From G016756615 sp050958605 (lineage in GTDB: Bacteria > Pseudomonadota > Alphaproteobacteria > Rhizobiales > Rhizobiaceae), in NCBI RefSeq assembly GCF_050958605.1, contig NZ_JBJHDO010000001.1, positions 62,001-126,000 on the forward strand: a stretch of 64,000 nucleotides of DNA. Direction: 5' to 3'. A program made the position numbers and the translations under genes. Of this stretch, positions 28,524 to 37,184 are shown in pieces (the first letter of the stretch is position 1; each line of letters begins with the position of its first letter). A model generated the notes under the pieces. It was not told the origin of the DNA. It worked only from the letters and a program-made list of their open reading frames with translations, and made no database searches.

Positions 28524-29507
28524 TTACTCGGAAATGAACTCGTTCGTATAAAGCTTGTCGAGCGCGATCGGCTCGCTCATCTGCTCGGACTGGACGAACT
28601 GGTCGACCATGGCCTGCCAGTCCTTTTCCGACATCTTGCCGAAGGGCATGCCTTGCGTGTTGGCGGTGGAGGTCGCTTCCATCGACAGCTCGAGCTGACG
28701 CACGAGCAGGTCGCGGTTGCGGGCCTGTTCCGGCCGTAGCTTGATCAGCGCGTCGACGGCGGTGGCCGGTTCGGCCTTCGCGATCTCGAAGGCCTTGCGC
28801 GTGGCCGTTATGAAGCGGCGGGCAAGATCGGGATTGGCCTCGAGCCATTCAGTGTTCGCGGCCACGCCACCCTCCAGCGCAGTGACCCCGAAATCGGCAT
28901 AGTAGAAATAGCTGAGCTTGGCGCCTTGAGCCTCGAGCGGCGGGACATGGAAATAGGTGACGCCAGTGATGGCGTCTGCCCGCTTCTGCAGGAAGAGTGC
29001 CGTCTTGGCTCCGACCGCAGGCGAGATGACGTTGATCTTGGAGGCGTCGGCACCGCCAATGGCTGCGAGCACCGGGAACATCTGGGCCGTGGACTCGGAT
29101 TGGCTCATGCCGAGCACCTTGCCTTCAAGTTCCCCCGGCGATTTGATGGGGGCATCGGCATGGCTGATGATGACCATGGGCGAACGCTGATGGACGGCGA
29201 AAATTCCCTTGAGCGGCATCCCGGCTGAGATGCCTTTCACCATGGTGCCGTAATCCATGAAGCCGATCGGGTCCGTTCCCTGGGCCACAAGCTTGGCCGT
29301 ATTGCTGGAACCGCTGCCTTCGCCGATCTGAAGGTCGATGCCTTCCTCTTTGTAGAAGCCCTTGTCGATGCCGAGATAGAACGGAGCGTGTGTGCCGTAG
29401 ATGCTGTAGTCGAGCCTCAGGCCCAGCTTTTCCTGCGCGATTGCGGAGGCACTCGCGGCGACGGAAGCGGCCATGGCCGCGGCGATCGTGAGAATGCGAA
29501 GTTTCAT
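28524..29507 (-). CDS. ABC importer substrate-binding protein (TauA/SsuA/NMT1 type)
   Basis: A 327-aa periplasmic receptor with a signal peptide (ILTIAAAMAASVAASASA, cleavage near AIAQ). The NMT1/SsuA fold shows DYSIYGTHAPFYLGIDKGFYKEEGID, GSGSSNTAKLVAQGTD and GDPIGF-like ligand-pocket segments. The family binds sulfonates, pyrimidine precursors, nitrate or aromatic acids, so specificity cannot be read from sequence. It lies 3 bp before the ATPase gene. Confidence 0.92.
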   Translation of the reverse strand: MKLRILTIAAAMAASVAASASAIAQEKLGLRLDYSIYGTHAPFYLGIDKGFYKEEGIDLQIGEGSGSSNTAKLVAQGTDPIGFMDYGTMVKGISAGMPLKGIFAVHQRSPMVIISHADAPIKSPGELEGKVLGMSQSESTAQMFPVLAAIGGADASKINVISPAVGAKTALFLQKRADAITGVTYFHVPPLEAQGAKLSYFYYADFGVTALEGGVAANTEWLEANPDLARRFITATRKAFEIAKAEPATAVDALIKLRPEQARNRDLLVRQLELSMEATSTANTQGMPFGKMSEKDWQAMVDQFVQSEQMSEPIALDKLYTNEFISE

Positions 29508-29546
29508 GGTTCCCTCTTTTCTGGTTTTGTTAAGAACGATCCGTGG

Positions 29547-30320
29547 TCAGCGTGAGGCAAGCGCTTCGTCGCTACGCACGCTGATATGCCACGGGATCAT
29601 CAGTCTTTCGGCGATCTCTACGGCGTAATAGAGCACCAGCCCGATCACCATCAGCGCCATGAGCACGGCGAAGAGCAGCGTCGTGTCGAGATTGGCGTTG
29701 GCCGACAGGAGCAGGTAGCCGAGCCCGCTTTCCGCTCCCACCCATTCACCGACGACGGCGCCTACCGTGGCGAAGGCGATGGCCACTTTCAGACCGGAGA
29801 AGATCTGCGGCATGGCGAACGGCAATCTGATCTTGAGGAAAGTCTTGAGGGCTGAAGATTGCATGGACCGAGCAAGATCGTTGAGGTCTGAATCCACCGA
29901 GCGCATGCCGGCGATGGTGCTGACCACGATCGGAAAGAAAGCCACGGAAAAGGCGATCAGCACCTTTGGAAAGAGGCCGAGACCGAACCAGATGATGATC
30001 AGCGGCGCGATCGCGACCTTTGGAAAGGCCTGCGACACGACGAGCAAAGGCATGATGGCGCGCTCGAGCGTGCGCGACCAGACGAGCAGGATCCCTAGCG
30101 GGATGCCGATCACGATGCTCAGCAGGAAGCCGCCAAGCGTCTCCAGCGTCGTAATCCAGGAATGATGGATGAGAAAACCGAAGTCGGCGCCCAGCCGTTC
30201 CAGCACGGCAAGCGGCGGCGGCAGCAGATAGGCCGGGATCGCGAAAAGCGAAATGGAGAGCTGCCACAAGGCAATCACACAGAGAATTGCCGCCGATGGA
30301 TAGATCCAGTTTGCTCGCAT
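29547..30320 (-). CDS. ABC importer permease (TauC/SsuC type)
   Basis: A 257-aa inner-membrane protein with about six helices and the BPD_transp_1 domain. The coupling-helix region is SMQSSALKTFLKIRLPFAMPQIFSGLK, read in part as ALKTFLKIRLPFAMPQIF, near residue 165. It forms the channel of the importer with the ATPase and the binding protein. The gene follows the M24 gene by 65 bp in the same operon. Confidence 0.92.
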   Translation of the reverse strand: MRANWIYPSAAILCVIALWQLSISLFAIPAYLLPPPLAVLERLGADFGFLIHHSWITTLETLGGFLLSIVIGIPLGILLVWSRTLERAIMPLLVVSQAFPKVAIAPLIIIWFGLGLFPKVLIAFSVAFFPIVVSTIAGMRSVDSDLNDLARSMQSSALKTFLKIRLPFAMPQIFSGLKVAIAFATVGAVVGEWVGAESGLGYLLLSANANLDTTLLFAVLMALMVIGLVLYYAVEIAERLMIPWHISVRSDEALASR

Positions 30321-30385
30321 GTCGCATCCTGCTCTTTATGCCTGCGTCGCCTTGCGGGCGACGGTGTAGCTGTCGCCCCGGATGA

Positions 30386-31549
30386 TCAGATGTCGATCTC
30401 GATGAGTTCGCGTGGATATTCCGTGAGGACCTCGCAGCCGTCCTCGGTCACCGCGACGCTCTCGCTTGTCATGAAGCAGAATTGCGGCATGAAGATCGAC
30501 GGTACGAGATGGAACGTCATGCCCGGCTGCAACTGGGTCGGGTCGTTCGGCTTGAGCGCCAGAAAACGCCCCTCCGCCCAGTTCGGTGGGAAGCCGATCC
30601 CGATGCCATAAGCGGTGCGGTGATCGAAATATTGTCCTAGCCCTGCTTTCTCGAAGACGCTCCGGCAGGCCAAATCGACCGCGCCCGACGTCACACCCGG
30701 GCGGATCGTGTCGATCGCGCTGTTAAGCGCGTCGATCACCACTTGCGCGTAGTGCTTGTGCTCTGCCGTGGCGGGACCGACAATGCAATTGCGGGCGATC
30801 ATTGCGTGATAGCGATTGATGTTGGCGGCGGCTTCGAGGAAGACCACGTCGCCGCGTTTCACTTCGCGCCGTTCCCAAGTCGTGAAGCATACGCCTGTCG
30901 CTTGGCCAGTAGCGACCAGTGGAACGCGCGTATATTCGCTGCCTGCCGCCGTCGCACCGTGGAGCATTGCCGCGGCGAGATCGTTCTCCGTACAGCCGGG
31001 ACGGACCGCTTTCACCGCGGCATCGAGACCGGCGACCGCCGCTCTGGCGGCCTGTCGCATGAACGCAAGTTGCTCCGGCGTCTTGATTGTGCGCGCTTTC
31101 TCGATGACGCCACCCCAGTCGACGAACCGGCCCGGCATCGCTCGTTCCAGGCTCTTGTAGGATTGCACGCTGAGATAGGTGGAAGCCGTCTCCAGCCCGA
31201 TCGCCGCGTTGCCCCGGACCCTCGTGCGCAGTAGACCCGAAAGAATGTCGATCGGATCGCTGGTGTCGTCGATCGCCACGAACTCCGCGATATTGTCGTT
31301 GCCGAGCGCGACCGCATGGTTGACCTGGCGCGAGACCATGATGGGGCCGCCATCAGGGAGCACCACGACGCATTGGAAGGTGAAATAGCCGATAGAGCGG
31401 TAGCCGGTGAGCCAATAGATGCTTTCCGGGTCGAACAGCGCCGTCGCCGCCAAGCCACGCTCGCGCATGTCGGCCTGGATAAGGGCGAGGTTTGCTCGAT
31501 AGACACTGGACGGAAATGCCAGTTGCATGCGCGCATATTGATCGGCCAC
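30386..31549 (-). CDS. M24-fold creatinase/prolidase-like hydrolase
   Basis: From GTG 31549, preceded by GGGAGC, the product is 387 aa. The N-terminal creatinase domain shows YRANLALIQADMRERGL and ESIYWLTGYRSIGYFTF, and the pita-bread domain follows. Canonical M24 metal ligands are largely replaced: the DAG-x-D-type segment reads FLEAAANINRYHAMIARN, and the GHGIG-type His site reads YGIGIGFPPNWAEG. It is therefore more likely a metal-free creatinase-like hydrolase than an aminopeptidase. It heads the minus-strand operon, divergent from the LysR gene. Confidence 0.82.
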   Translation of the reverse strand: MADQYARMQLAFPSSVYRANLALIQADMRERGLAATALFDPESIYWLTGYRSIGYFTFQCVVVLPDGGPIMVSRQVNHAVALGNDNIAEFVAIDDTSDPIDILSGLLRTRVRGNAAIGLETASTYLSVQSYKSLERAMPGRFVDWGGVIEKARTIKTPEQLAFMRQAARAAVAGLDAAVKAVRPGCTENDLAAAMLHGATAAGSEYTRVPLVATGQATGVCFTTWERREVKRGDVVFLEAAANINRYHAMIARNCIVGPATAEHKHYAQVVIDALNSAIDTIRPGVTSGAVDLACRSVFEKAGLGQYFDHRTAYGIGIGFPPNWAEGRFLALKPNDPTQLQPGMTFHLVPSIFMPQFCFMTSESVAVTEDGCEVLTEYPRELIEIDI

Positions 31550-31634
31550 GAAAAGCTCCCAATGGCGGTTTTTGCGTGCACCATTAGCGCCGCACCCCAT
31601 AACTTCCAAATACCAATTCTTTGGTGCAGTATAA

Positions 31635-31649
31635 CCTATTGGATATAGG
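31635..31649. promoter_or_regulatory. LysR-type binding site candidate
   Basis: CCTAT-TGGAT-ATAGG is a 15-bp dyad in the 109-bp gap between the divergent M24 and LysR genes. Its position just before the LysR ribosome site fits autoregulation plus control of the operon. Confidence 0.5.
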
Positions 31650-31658
31650 AGGGGCCTC

Positions 31659-32576
31659 TTGAACATTCGGGAAATCGAGATCTTCCGGGCCGTGATGATG
31701 GAAGGTTCGGTATCACGGGCGGCGCAGCGGCTGATGATCTCGCAGCCTGCCGCAAGCAAATACATTGCCCAATTGGAGCGACGGCTGAACCTTGCGCTCT
31801 TTGTGCGCAATGGTGGCCGTCTGGTGCCCACCCCGGAGGGCACCGCCCTCTACGATCAGGTCGAGCGTCTGTTTCTTGGCTTGTCGCAGCTCGAGCAGTT
31901 CATGAAGGATCTGGGGGGAGAGAGGCACGGGCACCTGACCGTCGCCTGCCTTCCGCTGCTGTCGCTGACGGCTATGCCGGAAATCATGGCGAATTTCATG
32001 CGCGAGCGGCCTTCGGTTTCCGTCGCGCTGCAAACGCGCAGCTCGGCTCGGATCGTGGAATGGGTTTCGGCTCGCCAGGTCGATCTCGGCGTCTGCTTCT
32101 GTTTCTCCAAACCACCAGGCATCCTGATCGAGCCGCTCGTCGATCTGGAGCTGTTCTGCGCGCTGCCGCCGGGCGATCCGCTGGAAAGCCACGACATCAT
32201 CGAGATCGGCGATCTGCAAGGTCGCGATCTCATCACCTACGACCATCTCGACCGCACCCAGTTCTGGCTGGAGGCTCTGCTCGAGCAGGAGAAGGTCTAT
32301 ACGCGCCGCCGCGTCCAAGTGTTCTGGACATCCGTGGCGATGGAACTGGTGATGCGCGGCGTCGGCATTTCGATCGTCGATCGCCTGACCGCTTCGCGCA
32401 TTCCTGGCGGCGTGGAACAGCTTCGGCCTTTTCGGCCGTCGCTGTCGTTCAACCTCAATCTCGTGTGGCCCGAGCATTGGCCGGCCTCCGGCCTGGCGCG
32501 CTCGTTCGCGCGGGAACTGCGTGCCTATCTGGCCGGCGAGTTGAACCCGAGCTCCGCCGAGCCGGCCGTTCAGTGA
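31659..32576 (+). CDS. LysR-family regulator of the M24/ABC/GGT operon
   Basis: A 305-aa regulator started at TTG 31659 with GGAGG upstream. The N-terminal winged helix reads IEIFRAVMMEGSVSRAAQRL and ISQPAASKYIAQLERRLN; the effector domain spans about residues 90-300. It is divergent from the seven-gene operon and so probably activates it when the imported compound or a product is present. Its end overlaps the convergent ECF gene by 7 bp. Confidence 0.9.
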   Translation: MNIREIEIFRAVMMEGSVSRAAQRLMISQPAASKYIAQLERRLNLALFVRNGGRLVPTPEGTALYDQVERLFLGLSQLEQFMKDLGGERHGHLTVACLPLLSLTAMPEIMANFMRERPSVSVALQTRSSARIVEWVSARQVDLGVCFCFSKPPGILIEPLVDLELFCALPPGDPLESHDIIEIGDLQGRDLITYDHLDRTQFWLEALLEQEKVYTRRRVQVFWTSVAMELVMRGVGISIVDRLTASRIPGGVEQLRPFRPSLSFNLNLVWPEHWPASGLARSFARELRAYLAGELNPSSAEPAVQ

Positions 32577-33445
32577 ACCGAACCGATGTGACGCAGCTTG
32601 TCGGGATTGCGCACGACATAGATCGCCGCGATCTTGCCGTCCTCGATTTGCAACGCCGTCGTCTGGACGACATCGCCCGGCTCGATCGTGACGAAGCCGG
32701 GCAGCCCATCAATGAACGCATAGCGCTGGATCCTGGACATGCTTTTGGCAAAGACACGAGACAAGAAGACGTGGAGCTCGATGACATTGTCGAAGCCCGT
32801 GACCGGCTCCGTTGCCGCCGAAGCCTTGCCGCCGCCATCGGCATAGACGATCACGTCCGTCGCCAAGAGCGATCGCAGCTGCTGCATGTCACCGCCGCGT
32901 GAGGCCGCGAAGAAGGCTGCCGCGATCTGCAGGCCATGCTCCTTCGGGACATGAAAGCGCGGCCGTGCCGCCCGGATATGGGTTCTCGCCCTACTGGCGA
33001 GTTGGCGGCATGCTGCCGGCTCGCGCCCGATCGTCTCCGCGACTTCTTCGAAGCCTACGCCGAAGACGTCGTGGAGAAGGAAGGCTGCCCTCTCCAGCGG
33101 CGAGAGCCGCTCCAGCGCCATCATCAGCGGCAGAGTGACGTCGTCATCCATGCCCTCGTCGTCGGCCTCGATGACCGGCTCCGGAAGCCATGGGCCGACA
33201 TAGGTCTCACGTCGGCGCCGCGCCGATTTCAACTGATCGAGACAGAGGCGCATCACCACACGGCGCAGGAACGCTTCGGGTGCCCGCACCGCATCGCGGT
33301 CCGTGCCGAGCCAGCGCAGGAACGCTTCCTGCACGACATCTTCCGCATCCGCGACCGAACCCAGCATCCTATAGGCGATGCGGCTCAAGCGGGGACGCAG
33401 CGGATCGAAGGCTGCCGCTGGGTCCTGGCTCGGCGTCGGCATCAT
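32570..33445 (-). CDS. ECF41-family sigma factor with SnoaL-like C-terminal domain
   Basis: A 291-aa sigma factor. Sigma region 2 (YRMLGSVADAEDVVQEAFLRW) and region 4 (LSPLERAAFLLHDVFGVGFEEVAE) are followed by a C-terminal extension of about 110 residues. The three signatures of the ECF41 group are present: WLPEP in the linker, DGGG (ADGGGKAS) and NPDKL at the end. In this group the C-terminal domain regulates activity and replaces an anti-sigma factor. The ATG overlaps the stop of the carboxymuconolactone decarboxylase-like gene, the usual ECF41 partner, and an ECF41-type promoter lies upstream. Confidence 0.95.
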   Translation of the reverse strand: MMPTPSQDPAAAFDPLRPRLSRIAYRMLGSVADAEDVVQEAFLRWLGTDRDAVRAPEAFLRRVVMRLCLDQLKSARRRRETYVGPWLPEPVIEADDEGMDDDVTLPLMMALERLSPLERAAFLLHDVFGVGFEEVAETIGREPAACRQLASRARTHIRAARPRFHVPKEHGLQIAAAFFAASRGGDMQQLRSLLATDVIVYADGGGKASAATEPVTGFDNVIELHVFLSRVFAKSMSRIQRYAFIDGLPGFVTIEPGDVVQTTALQIEDGKIAAIYVVRNPDKLRHIGSVH

Positions 33446-33900
33446 GCAGCTTGCCTCTTTTCGACGGGATGAACACCGCGGAACCCGACCTGGACCCGGT
33501 TCCAGCCATTGATCGCCACGATGAGCAGGGTAAGCGTCACTTGTTCCTCATCGCTGAACTGTTCCTTCACCTCAGCATAGGCGTCGTCGGGTGCACGTGT
33601 CTCGGACACCAGGGTCAATGCCTCTGTCCAGCCGAGGGCCGCACGTTCGCGCGGGCCGTAGAGTGGCGATTCCCGCCACGCGTCGAGCAGGTAGAGGCGT
33701 TCTTCGGTCTCACCTTTCTTTCTGGCCTCGGCGGTGTGCATGTGGAGGCAGAAGGCGCAGCCGTTGATCTGGGAGGCGCGGATCTTCACGAGCTCCATTA
33801 GGCTTTCTTCCAGACCGCTTTGCAGGATCGTCTTGCCGAAGTCCATCCAGGATTGCATCGGAGCAGGGGCGGCGGCGAACGGATTCAATCTCGGGACCAT
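33442..33900 (-). CDS. Carboxymuconolactone decarboxylase-like (AhpD-like) protein
   Basis: From ATG 33900 (MVPRLNPFAAAP) the product is 152 aa. AAGGAG lies 6 bp upstream of this ATG and would sit inside the codons of the longer 33915 frame, so the shorter start is preferred. The CMD signature SQINGCAFCLHMHTAEARKKG carries the redox-type CxxC and a nearby His, as in AhpD-like proteins. It is the usual target of ECF41 sigma factors and is coupled to the sigma gene. Confidence 0.92.
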   Translation of the reverse strand: MVPRLNPFAAAPAPMQSWMDFGKTILQSGLEESLMELVKIRASQINGCAFCLHMHTAEARKKGETEERLYLLDAWRESPLYGPRERAALGWTEALTLVSETRAPDDAYAEVKEQFSDEEQVTLTLLIVAINGWNRVQVGFRGVHPVEKRQAA

Positions 33901-33932
33901 GATCATCTCCTTCATTGGGATTGCAAGGACAA

Positions 33933-33960
33933 GACGAGATGGCCCCCGCCCGATGTGACA
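33933..33960 (-). promoter_or_regulatory. ECF41-type promoter
   Basis: On the minus strand TGTCACA (33960-33954) is followed after 17 bp by CGTC (33936-33933), about 33 bp upstream of the CMD start codon. This matches the motif reported for ECF41 target promoters, with a spacer of about 16 bp. It implies autoregulation of the CMD-sigma operon. Confidence 0.75.
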
Positions 33961-34094
33961 TGCGTCTCAACTTTTTTCATGTCCTCCTGTCGCATCGATG
34001 GCGTGATTTGTCCGAACTTCGTCCCAAGATGGAATTTCGCCTTGTATGAAAAGGCATAGGATCGGCTATGTTCGATATCCAAGGAGAACAGGAA

Positions 34095-34661
34095 ATGTCC
34101 GTTCGTGAGACCGCGCTGATTGTCGTAGATGTTCAGGAATCCTTTCGGCACCGGCCATACTATCGTGAAGAGGGCGTGCCGGCGTTCATCGAGCGTCAGC
34201 AGGCGCTGATCGACGGCGCGAAGGCGGCCGGCATTGCCGTCGTCCAGATATTCCATGTCGAGGAGAGCGGTGTGTTCTCCGAGACCTCGGGCCTTGTGAG
34301 GACGCTTGCTCCGCTGAGGATCGAGCCCGACGCCGTCTTCCGGAAACGTCGCCACAGCGCGTTGATCGGCAGCGGCCTCGACGTCTGGCTGACGGAGAAC
34401 GGCGTCCGCCGCATCATCGTTTCCGGAATCCGCACCGAGCAATGCTGCGAGACCACCACTCGTCACGCCTCGGATCTGGGCTATCTCGTGGACTATGTCG
34501 GCGAGGCGACATTGACCTTTCCGATGACGGATGCATCCGGGCGGGAATGGAGCCCAGCCGAAATCAGGGCGCGCACCGAACTCGTGCTGGCCGGACGCTT
34601 CGCGCGGATCGCGACAGTCGAGGAGGCACTGGCCGGGCCGGCGAGGAAAATAGCGGCATGA
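34095..34661 (+). CDS. Isochorismatase-family cysteine hydrolase
   Basis: From ATG 34095, with AGGAG upstream, the product is 188 aa. The catalytic triad of the family is visible: Asp in ALIVVDVQESF, Lys in VFRKRRHSAL and Cys in RTEQCCETTTRHASDLGY. Members hydrolyse isochorismate, nicotinamide or other small amides. Its stop overlaps the start of a GlxA-type regulator gene, a frequent pairing in which the regulator controls the hydrolase. Confidence 0.88.
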   Translation: MSVRETALIVVDVQESFRHRPYYREEGVPAFIERQQALIDGAKAAGIAVVQIFHVEESGVFSETSGLVRTLAPLRIEPDAVFRKRRHSALIGSGLDVWLTENGVRRIIVSGIRTEQCCETTTRHASDLGYLVDYVGEATLTFPMTDASGREWSPAEIRARTELVLAGRFARIATVEEALAGPARKIAA

Positions 34662-35652
34662 CGGAGCCGCCCATCGAGATCCCGGTCTATGTCGTGGTGC
34701 GCCGCGCGTGCTGCTGCTCGACGTGGCGGGACCCATGGAGGTGCTGCGCAAGGCCAACCTCGAACAGGACGCCGTGCGCTTCACGGTAAACTATGTGGGC
34801 CCATCCTCCCGGACCAGGAGTTCTATCGGGCTGGACGTCACCGGCGTCGCGCCGCTGCCGGAGAAACTCCCCGATGGGGCGCTGGTCGTTGTCTCCGGAG
34901 CCGCCGACCTGCCGCTCGGCGGCACCCCGAGCCGTGATCAGGACGCCGTTCTGGAGACTGATATCGTCGCATGGCTGGCGAGTGCGATAAGGCCGGGGAT
35001 ACGACTGGCGTCGATCTGCTCGGGCGCTCTTCTCGCCGCGCGCGCCGGCCTGCTCGACGGCTTCGAATGCACCACGCACCATGAGACGATTGCCGAACTG
35101 GCCCGCCTCGCGCCTGCCGCGCGCATTCGCGAGAACAGGCTGTATGTCGAGGACGGCGAACGGCTGACGAGCGCCGGCATCACCGCGGGTATCGACTTGA
35201 TACTGCATGTCGTTGCGCGGCAGGCGGGTCATGCGACGGCGCTCGCTGTCGCCCGCTATCTCGTCGTCTATCTTCGCCGCGGCGGCAGCGACCCTCAGAT
35301 TTCGCCTTGGCTTGAAGGACGAAACCACATCCATCCGGCGATCCACCGCGTTCAGGACGCGGTGGCCGCCGATCCCGCGCGCGACTGGTCCGTTGGGGCG
35401 CTTGCTCGGGCGGCGGCGGCGAGCCCGCGCAACCTTTCGCGGCTTTTCAACGAGCATGCAGGCATGAGCGTGACTGAATATGTGAACCGCATGCGCATAG
35501 CCCTCGCGCGCGAGCTTGTCGCGGCGTCGCGCCTCGACATGGAAAGCGTCGCCGAACGCTCCGGCTTCGCCTCGGCGCGCCAGTTCCGAAGGGCCTGGAA
35601 CCGGCTCAACGACCTGCCGCCAAGCCGTTTCCGGAACGAGAGAGCGGCCTAG
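34658..35652 (+). pseudogene. GlxA-type regulator (DJ-1/PfpI + AraC) with N-terminal frameshift
   Basis: The expected start at 34658 (MTEPPIEIPVYVVV) overlaps the isochorismatase stop. The frame breaks near 34698; the rest reads in another frame (VLLLDVAGPMEVLR onward to 35652). One missing C in a run expected to encode Pro-Pro-Arg would restore the family sequence. The body is otherwise intact: DJ-1-like domain (residues about 5-165, ASICSGALLAARAGLLDG) and AraC DNA-binding domain (SPRNLSRLFNEHAGMSVTEY, RSGFASARQFRRAW). It may be a recent null mutation, a sequencing error, or still be translated from the internal GTG at 34708. Confidence 0.8.
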
Positions 35653-35797
35653 TTCGGCGCGAGATTTCCCTGGTATCCAACCGAGCGCCTGGGTTACATT
35701 AGATTTGGCTAAGGTGGGCGGGGATGGAGGCCGGCCTTCGCGCGTACGGGGCGGACTGGCTTGCCGCACCATTGCTAGGCTCGATCGGTGGGGATCA

Positions 35798-36949
35798 GTG
35801 GCACGGCACTTTGAACTGCATGGAATAATTTCGGAGATGACCGAAGCCGTTCAGGCTGCGGCATTGCAGCCGGCGCAATGGCAGGAGGTTGCCGATCGTC
35901 TGCCCCGCTGCGTGCCGGGCACGAAGGTCGTCATGCAGGTCTGGGACGGCCTTTCTCCGCCGCTTCCTCTGATATCGAGCGGCTGGAGCCCCGCCACGAT
36001 CCAGGCCTACAGCGACTATTATTGCGAGATCAATCCATGGCGGCCGGCCTGGCTCGAAATGCCGCCGATGCGTGCCTGTTGGGCCGACGATTATCTTCCC
36101 AATCCCCAACTGAGGAAGACGGAATACTACGCGGACATGCTACGGCCGGAGGGAGAGGTTGACGCCGCCACGGGCATCAAGGTCGTTCAGGAGGACGGTC
36201 GTCTGGCGATGCTGGCCGTGCACTACGACAGCGGCAAGGGCGAGGAGATGCACGCTGTTTTGGGGCCGCTGGTTCAGGCGTTGGCGACTTCCATGCGGCA
36301 GGCGCTGGATGTCAACCGGGCGATCTACCGTTCGACACCCTCCTTGGGGCTCGATCTCGACCTTCTTCATGCCTTGCTCCACCCCGCTTTCATCGTGGAT
36401 CGGCACTGCCGGGTCCTTGCGGCCAATGCCAAGGCGGAGGAGTTGTTTTCGGGTCGCAATCCTTACGTCGGCGTGCGCGATCTGCTCCACTTCGCCGATG
36501 CCAGGATCGACAAGGCCTTCGCCGAAAAAATTCGTCTTCTCTGCAGCGCCGGGCCGGGCGCCTTGTCTTCGATCGAAGATCTCTCGTTGACGCTTCCGCG
36601 AGGCGCTTTTTCCATCGCCGTCATGCCGGTGGCCCAGAATCTGCGATCGATGGCCTTGAGCGGAGTGCTGCCGATGTTCCTTCCGGAGGTCGTGGCGCTG
36701 GTGGTGCTGCGGCCCCGCTCCGAAACGACGCCGACGGATGGCCTCCAGACTCGCTATGGACTGACCAAGTCGGAGGCTCGGCTGGCGACCGCGTTGCCGA
36801 ATGGCGGCACTCTGCTCGAAGTCGCGGGTCGGTTGGGCATCTCCTATGAAACGGCTCGCACGCAGTTGCGGGCCGTGTTCACCAAGACCGGGGTCAACAG
36901 GCAGTCGGAACTGGTGGCACTGGTCCTCAAGCAGGCGCACGCGCCCTGA
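35798..36949 (+). CDS. LuxR-family transcriptional regulator
   Basis: About 383 aa from GTG 35798, preceded by GGTGGGG; a later ATG at 35837 would cut into an N-terminal helix (LHGIISEMTEAVQAAALQPA) that looks integral. A central PAS-like segment (AFIVDRHCRVLAANAKAEEL) is followed by the C-terminal helix-turn-helix GLTKSEARLATALPNGGTLL and ISYETARTQLRAVFTKTG. There is no receiver domain, so it probably senses a small molecule. The longest open frame upstream is antisense-like to the GlxA-type gene and is not used. Confidence 0.8.
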   Translation: MARHFELHGIISEMTEAVQAAALQPAQWQEVADRLPRCVPGTKVVMQVWDGLSPPLPLISSGWSPATIQAYSDYYCEINPWRPAWLEMPPMRACWADDYLPNPQLRKTEYYADMLRPEGEVDAATGIKVVQEDGRLAMLAVHYDSGKGEEMHAVLGPLVQALATSMRQALDVNRAIYRSTPSLGLDLDLLHALLHPAFIVDRHCRVLAANAKAEELFSGRNPYVGVRDLLHFADARIDKAFAEKIRLLCSAGPGALSSIEDLSLTLPRGAFSIAVMPVAQNLRSMALSGVLPMFLPEVVALVVLRPRSETTPTDGLQTRYGLTKSEARLATALPNGGTLLEVAGRLGISYETARTQLRAVFTKTGVNRQSELVALVLKQAHAP

Positions 36950-37184
36950 CCGGGCTCTCGGTCTGCAGCCCACCTCTTGACACTCCTGATGGCAGCGCCA
37001 GATCGGTAGCGGCGGCCGCTCGACGCAGCGCCGAGAAGGCCGTTTCATGTTCCGACTCCGGCGTCGGGTGTGGCTATGCTGGCAATGGGCGGTGCTTTCC
37101 CAATCAGGCAAGCGGGCTGGAACGGCCAAACACGATCCGGGCGTGGGACATGTCCCTTGCAAAACAATATGAAGGAGAAATGCG

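Noticed and set aside
35516..35797. Extension of the LuxR gene upstream to 35516
   Set aside because: This part overlaps the end of the GlxA-type gene in another frame and reads as low-complexity Ser/Arg/Pro; GTG 35798 has a ribosome site.
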